Source: Pseudomonas arsenicoxydans
GTDB lineage: Bacteria; Pseudomonadota; Gammaproteobacteria; Pseudomonadales; Pseudomonadaceae
Reading direction: 5' to 3'
Length of the DNA stretch: 64,000 nucleotides
Assembly (NCBI RefSeq): GCF_006438915.1
Contig: NZ_RCZE01000011.1
Coordinates: forward strand, 186,001-250,000
Part shown: one piece after another, positions 59,762 through 64,000 of the stretch
Layout: each line of letters begins with the position of its first letter
Numbering within the stretch: position 1 is the stretch's first letter
The notes under the pieces: model-generated
What the model was told of the DNA's origin: nothing
The model's database searches: none
What the model saw: the letters and a program-made list of their open reading frames with translations, nothing else
Program-made: the position numbers and the translations under genes

Positions 59762-59872
59762 GAGACGGTGCTCACGCCTGCAACTCACTGGCCGAAATGC
59801 CCGGCTCATTTGCCCATAACCCCCATGTCTGCTAGTGTCGCGCCGGTTTAACGTCAACCGGAAATAGCCGCC

Positions 59873-60115
59873 ATGGCCCGCAAAAAAGCTGCACTGGATT
59901 TCGAACAATCTCTCGCTGACCTGCAAACGCTGGTGGAGCGTCTGGAGAACGGCGAACTGTCGCTGGAAGACTCGCTGACCGCTTTCGAGCAAGGCATCGG
60001 TCTGACCCGTGATTGCCAGGCGGCGCTGGCCCAGGCCGAGCAAAAGGTTCAAGTGCTGCTCGAGCGTGATGGCGAGTTGGCCGAGGAACCCTTCGACGCG
60101 GATCAGCCAGAATGA
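59873..60115 (+). CDS. xseB: Exodeoxyribonuclease VII small subunit
   Basis: 80-residue small subunit of exonuclease VII, which degrades single-stranded DNA together with XseA (not in the window). The typical sequence FEQSLADLQTLVERLENGELSLEDSLTAFEQGI is present. Its stop overlaps the ispA start (ATGA), the conserved xseB-ispA-dxs operon of Gammaproteobacteria. Confidence 0.96.
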   Translation: MARKKAALDFEQSLADLQTLVERLENGELSLEDSLTAFEQGIGLTRDCQAALAQAEQKVQVLLERDGELAEEPFDADQPE

Positions 60116-60999
60116 TTGCAGCGTATTCGGCGACCAGTCAGGCCCGTGTCAACGCGGCACTGGAGACCCTGTTCAACGCACCGAGCCCTGAGTTGGCGCG
60201 TCTGTACGAAGCCATGCGCTACAGCGTGATGAATGGCGGCAAACGCGTACGTCCATTGCTGGCTTACGCAGCCTGCGAAGCGCTGGGCGGCAAGGCCGAG
60301 CAAGCCAACGGCGCGGCCTGCGCGGTGGAGCTGATTCACGCGTATTCCCTGGTGCACGACGACTTGCCGGCCATGGACGACGACGATCTGCGTCGCGGTC
60401 AGCCGACGACGCACAAAAAATTCGATGAAGCCTGCGCCATCCTCGCCGGTGACGGCTTGCAGAGCCTGGCGTTCAGCGCCCTGCTCGACCCGAGTCTGAA
60501 CGGGGCGGACGCCGAGATCCGCCTGCAGATGGTCAGCGCCCTGGCCGTTGCGGCAGGCCCGGCGGGCATGGTCGGCGGTCAAGCCATCGACCTCGGTTCG
60601 GTCGGCCTCAAGCTCGATCAAAAAGCCCTTGAGTACATGCACCGGCACAAGACCGGCGCGCTGATTGAAGTCAGCGTCAAACTCGGCGCCCTGGCCAGCG
60701 GCCGCGCGGAGAAGGACGAGCTGAAGGCGTTGCAGACCTATGCACGGGCCATCGGCCTGGCGTTTCAGGTGCAGGACGACATTCTCGACGTTGAAAGCGA
60801 TACCGAAACCCTCGGCAAACGCCAGGGTGCCGACATCGCTCGCGACAAACCGACCTACCCGGCCCTGCTCGGCCTCGACGCGGCCAAGGCTTACGCCCTG
60901 GAACTGCGCGATCAGGCCCTGCACGCGCTGCGACCGTTTGACGCGGCCGCCGAGCCCTTGCGCGACCTCGCCCGCTACATCGTCGACCGGCGTAGCTGA
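60112..60999 (+). CDS. ispA: Farnesyl diphosphate synthase
   Basis: Adds isopentenyl diphosphate to dimethylallyl and geranyl diphosphate to give C15 farnesyl diphosphate, precursor of ubiquinone and undecaprenyl carriers. 295 residues with the first Asp-rich motif DDLPAMDDDDLRRG (about 83) and the second VQDDILDVESD. The start overlaps xseB (ATGA). Together with dxs it supplies the isoprenoid pathway. Confidence 0.97.
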   Translation: MIAAYSATSQARVNAALETLFNAPSPELARLYEAMRYSVMNGGKRVRPLLAYAACEALGGKAEQANGAACAVELIHAYSLVHDDLPAMDDDDLRRGQPTTHKKFDEACAILAGDGLQSLAFSALLDPSLNGADAEIRLQMVSALAVAAGPAGMVGGQAIDLGSVGLKLDQKALEYMHRHKTGALIEVSVKLGALASGRAEKDELKALQTYARAIGLAFQVQDDILDVESDTETLGKRQGADIARDKPTYPALLGLDAAKAYALELRDQALHALRPFDAAAEPLRDLARYIVDRRS

Positions 61000-61091
61000 C
61001 AGCGTATCGGCCAAGTTAAAAGCAACGCGTGGGCAGGGGACGATGCATCAGGTAAACTGCCGCATCTTTTATACCTATAACGATTCGCCTG

Positions 61092-62990
61092 ATGCCCACG
61101 ACGTTTCATGAGATTCCCCGCAAGCGCCCGACCACGCCCCTGCTCGACCGTGCCAACACGCCGGACGGCCTGCGCCGGTTAGGCGAAGCCGAGCTGGAAA
61201 CCCTGGCCGATGAGTTGCGCCTGGAATTGCTCTACACGGTCGGTCAGACCGGCGGGCATTTCGGTGCCGGCCTGGGCGTCATCGAGCTGACCATCGCGTT
61301 GCATTACGTTTTCGACACCCCGGACGACCGGCTGGTGTGGGACGTGGGTCATCAGGCTTATCCGCACAAAATCCTCACCGGCCGTCGCGAGCGCATGGGC
61401 ACCCTGCGCCAGAAGGACGGCGTCGCCGCCTTCCCGCGCCGTTCCGAGAGCGAGTACGACACCTTTGGCGTCGGCCACTCCAGCACCTCGATCAGCGCTG
61501 CGCTGGGCATGGCCATTGCCGCCCGCCTGCAAAACAGTGATCGCAAGGCGATTGCCGTGATCGGCGACGGCGCGTTGACCGCCGGCATGGCCTTCGAGGC
61601 GCTGAACCACGCGCCGGAAGTGAACGCCAACATGCTGGTGATCCTCAACGACAACGACATGTCGATCTCGCGCAACGTCGGTGGTCTGTCGAATTACCTG
61701 GCGAAGATCCTTTCCAGCCGCACGTACGCCAGCATGCGTGAAGGCAGCAAAAAGGTCCTGTCGCGCCTGCCCGGCGCCTGGGAAATCGCTCGTCGCACTG
61801 AAGAATACGCAAAAGGCATGCTGGTTCCCGGCACGCTGTTCGAAGAGTTGGGCTGGAATTACATCGGTCCTATCGACGGCCACGACCTGCCGACCTTGAT
61901 CGCGACGTTGCGTAACATGCGTGACCTCAAAGGCCCGCAGTTCCTGCACGTCGTCACCAAGAAAGGCAAAGGCTTCGCCCCGGCGGAAGTCGACCCGATC
62001 GGTTACCACGCGATCACCAAGCTCGAACCGCTGGACGCACCGGCCGCCGCCCCGAAAAAGGCCAGCGGACCGAAGTATTCCGGTGTGTTCGGCGAATGGC
62101 TGTGCGACATGGCCGCGTCCGATCCGCGCCTGGTCGGGATTACACCGGCCATGAAGGAAGGCTCCGACCTGGTAGCGTTCAGCGAGCGTTTCCCACTGCG
62201 CTACTTCGACGTGGCGATTGCCGAGCAACACGCCGTGACCCTCGCCGCCGGCATGGCCTGCGAAGGCGCGAAACCAGTGGTGGCGATTTATTCGACGTTC
62301 CTGCAACGCGGCTACGACCAATTGATTCATGACGTCGCGGTGCAAAATCTCGACGTATTGTTCGCAATCGACCGCGCCGGGCTGGTGGGCGAAGACGGCC
62401 CGACACACGCGGGTAGCTTCGACCTGTCGTTCCTGCGCTGCATCCCCGGCATGCTGGTGATGACCCCGAGCGACGAAAACGAACTGCGCAAGATGCTCAC
62501 CACCGGTCATCTGTACAACGGCCCGGCGGCGGTGCGTTACCCGCGCGGCGCGGGTCCAAATGCGACTATCGAGAAAGACCTGCAACCGATTGAAATCGGC
62601 AAAGGCATTGTTCGTCGTCAGGGCAGCAAAGTCGCTTTGCTGGTGTTCGGCGTACAACTGGCCGAAGCGCTGAAAGTCGCCGAGACGCTGGATGCGACGG
62701 TGGTCGATATGCGTTTCGTCAAACCGCTGGATGAAGCGCTGGTTCGCGAGATCGCCGCAAGTCATGAGCTACTGGTGACCGTCGAAGAAAACGCGATCAT
62801 GGGCGGCGCCGGCGGCGCGGTCAGCGAATTCCTCGCCCGCGAGAACATCCTCAAGTCGGTACTGCACCTGGGCTTGCCAGACCTCTACGTCGAACACGCC
62901 AAGCCTGCGCAGATGCTGGCCGAGTGCGGGCTGGACGAGGCCGGGATCGAAGCGGCGGTGCGTGAGCGCCTGCAACTGCTGAACCTCTAA
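61092..62990 (+). CDS. dxs: 1-deoxy-D-xylulose-5-phosphate synthase
   Basis: Thiamine-diphosphate enzyme that condenses pyruvate and glyceraldehyde 3-phosphate, the first step of the MEP isoprenoid pathway. 632 residues with the TPP motif IGDGALTAGMAFEALN and transketolase-like DRAGLVGEDGPTHAGSFDLSFL. The ATG matches the family start MPTTFHEIPRKRP. About 90 bases separate it from ispA; no terminator lies between, so xseB-ispA-dxs is probably one operon. Confidence 0.97.
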   Translation: MPTTFHEIPRKRPTTPLLDRANTPDGLRRLGEAELETLADELRLELLYTVGQTGGHFGAGLGVIELTIALHYVFDTPDDRLVWDVGHQAYPHKILTGRRERMGTLRQKDGVAAFPRRSESEYDTFGVGHSSTSISAALGMAIAARLQNSDRKAIAVIGDGALTAGMAFEALNHAPEVNANMLVILNDNDMSISRNVGGLSNYLAKILSSRTYASMREGSKKVLSRLPGAWEIARRTEEYAKGMLVPGTLFEELGWNYIGPIDGHDLPTLIATLRNMRDLKGPQFLHVVTKKGKGFAPAEVDPIGYHAITKLEPLDAPAAAPKKASGPKYSGVFGEWLCDMAASDPRLVGITPAMKEGSDLVAFSERFPLRYFDVAIAEQHAVTLAAGMACEGAKPVVAIYSTFLQRGYDQLIHDVAVQNLDVLFAIDRAGLVGEDGPTHAGSFDLSFLRCIPGMLVMTPSDENELRKMLTTGHLYNGPAAVRYPRGAGPNATIEKDLQPIEIGKGIVRRQGSKVALLVFGVQLAEALKVAETLDATVVDMRFVKPLDEALVREIAASHELLVTVEENAIMGGAGGAVSEFLARENILKSVLHLGLPDLYVEHAKPAQMLAECGLDEAGIEAAVRERLQLLNL

Positions 62991-63014
62991 ACCTCAGACT
63001 TATGCAAACCCCCT

Positions 63015-63104
63015 TGTGGGAGCGGGCTTGCTCGCGAATGCGGTAGATCAGTCGCCATCAATGTTGACTGACACACCGCATTCGCGAGCAAGCCCGCTCC
63101 CACA
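63015..63104. repeat. REP-type inverted repeat, TGTGGGAGCGGGCTTGCTCG class
   Basis: Arms TGTGGGAGCGGGCTTGCTCG and its inverse enclose about 40 bases between dxs and the receptor gene. Arms match the copy at 5.4 kb. Confidence 0.85.
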
Positions 63105-63143
63105 TTTGATTTGTGCTTACCCCGAAATACCACGGACTTCCCG

Positions 63144-64000
63144 ATGAAACTCTCCCCCCTCGCCCTGACGCTGACCCTGCTGCCGGCCGGCCAGTTGCTG
63201 GCCGACACCTTCGAACGCGATCAAGCGTTGAAACTGCCCGACGTGCTGATCACCGCCAACCGCCAGGTCGAAGCGCGCAACGACAGCAGCGCCGCCAACA
63301 CAGTGTTCACCCGCGAAGACATCGACCGTCTGCAACCGAACAGCATCACCGACCTGCTCAACCGGGTGCCGGGCGTGCAAGTCGCGCAAACCGGTGGGCG
63401 CGGCAGTCTGCCGGGGGTTTACATCCGTGGCACCCAGTCGGCGCAGAGCCTGGTACTGGTTGATGGCCAGCGCATCGGCAATTCGACCTCGGGCGACAGC
63501 AACCTGCAGCACATCAACATCGAACAGGTCGAGCGCGTGGAAGTGTTGCGCGGCTCCCGTTCGGTGATTTATGGCAGCGATGCGATTGGCGGGGTGATTC
63601 AGATCTTCACCCGCCGTGGCGACGAGCAAGGTCTGCAACCACGGATGCACGTGGGGTTTGGCAGCAACCAGACCTGGGAGCGCAGCCTTGGCTTGTCCGG
63701 CGGTGATGAGAAAACCCGCTTCAACCTTGGCGCCAGCCTCAATGAAACCGCCGGGATCAATCGCACGCACGAGTCCTATCCCAGCGACAGCGATCATGAT
63801 GAATACCGCAACCAATCGGTCAGTTTCAGCGTCAGCCACGCGCTCACCGATGACCTGGAAATCGGCGCCAATGTCCTGGATAACCGGGGAAAGAGCGAGT
63901 TCGATAATCCGTTCGGCCGCTTCGACACCACCACCTTCGAGTCTGTCCAGCAGCAGCCTTACAGTGATTTCGAGGTGAGCAGCGTCAGCAGCTATGTCGA
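63144..64000 (+). CDS. TonB-dependent receptor, BtuB-like (3' end outside the window)
   Basis: The first 285 residues of an outer-membrane receptor; the frame is open at the right edge. It starts MKLSPLALTLTLLPAGQLLAD (signal peptide), then LPDVLITANRQVEARNDSS and a plug domain with LLNRVPGVQVAQTGGRG, VYIRGTQSAQSLVLVDGQRI and VEVLRGSRSVIYGSDAIGGVIQIFTRR, the standard TonB-receptor plug. The compact plug of this form is BtuB-like, so cobalamin is a likely ligand, which would suit the B12-dependent EutBC; no cobalamin riboswitch is visible in the 150 bases upstream, which hold a REP. Confidence 0.85.
   Translation, partial: MKLSPLALTLTLLPAGQLLADTFERDQALKLPDVLITANRQVEARNDSSAANTVFTREDIDRLQPNSITDLLNRVPGVQVAQTGGRGSLPGVYIRGTQSAQSLVLVDGQRIGNSTSGDSNLQHINIEQVERVEVLRGSRSVIYGSDAIGGVIQIFTRRGDEQGLQPRMHVGFGSNQTWERSLGLSGGDEKTRFNLGASLNETAGINRTHESYPSDSDHDEYRNQSVSFSVSHALTDDLEIGANVLDNRGKSEFDNPFGRFDTTTFESVQQQPYSDFEVSSVSSYV

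Noticed and set aside
62991..63143. Cobalamin riboswitch before the BtuB-like receptor
   Set aside because: The 150 bases upstream are filled mainly by a REP doublet; no B12-box or matching pairing was seen.
1..64000. CRISPR arrays, tRNA, rRNA, IS elements or integrases
   Set aside because: No regularly spaced direct repeats, cloverleaf sequences or transposase/integrase motifs were seen; the repeats found are inverted REP types.

Overview
The window is an ordinary stretch of Pseudomonas chromosome, most likely from the P. fluorescens group. This rests on gene order (leuS-lptE-holA; lipA-lipB-DUF493-dacA-rlpA-mltB-rodA-mrdA-rlmH-rsfS-nadD-proA; xseB-ispA-dxs; an ethanolamine regulator/aldehyde dehydrogenase/permease/eutBC cluster) and on many intergenic REP-type inverted repeats of the kind abundant in that group. 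Both ends cut through genes: leuS at the left and a TonB-dependent receptor at the right.

Layout. 0-6.5 kb: leuS end, lptE, holA, arfA, a lipoprotein MltB-family transglycosylase and an LD-carboxypeptidase. 6.6-18.1 kb: a long minus-strand run joining lipoate synthesis with the cell-elongation and peptidoglycan genes (dacA, rlpA, mltB, rodA, mrdA), then rlmH, rsfS, nadD and proA; many of these genes overlap or nearly touch. 18.3-20.4 kb: a 3-methyladenine glycosylase and a DedA-PAP2 fusion protein. 20.5-28 kb: an accessory island of three large same-strand genes, visibly more A/T-rich than its surroundings. The first encodes a 1153-residue protein with a hydrophobic stretch like the pore-forming part of TcdA/TcdB/Mcf toxins and degenerate RTX-like repeats. 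The other two are paralogues whose C-terminal halves carry an R...S-x-T...E pattern like pertussis-type ADP-ribosyltransferases. This is the best candidate for an undescribed system here.

28-35 kb: a LON-substrate-binding-domain protein, lrgAB, a MaoC dehydratase, a lipoprotein combining MORN repeats with a C13-type caspase-like domain, an NAD(P)-binding oxidoreductase, a YceK-type lipoprotein, ubiX and mpl. 35.4-43.4 kb: ethanolamine catabolism, with a sigma-54-dependent activator opposite the aldehyde dehydrogenase, then a permease and eutBC. Two good -24/-12 promoters and two matching upstream palindromes are visible. 43.4-47.3 kb: a GNAT acetyltransferase, a DedA protein, an MtfA-type peptidase, inorganic pyrophosphatase and an S24/CI-like repressor. 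The repressor is followed by a non-coding stretch that resembles the phage C4 antisense RNA and ends in a clear terminator.

48-58.2 kb: a minus-strand operon matching E. coli yfaATSQP (alpha-2-macroglobulin-like YfaS and partners) with a second YfaP-like gene at its 5' end, so that YfaP paralogues lie at both ends. 58.4-64 kb: a Fic/DUF4172 protein preceded by two 31-bp palindromes, then xseB-ispA-dxs (isoprenoid precursors) and the start of a BtuB-like receptor. No tRNA, rRNA, CRISPR array, transposase or integrase was seen.
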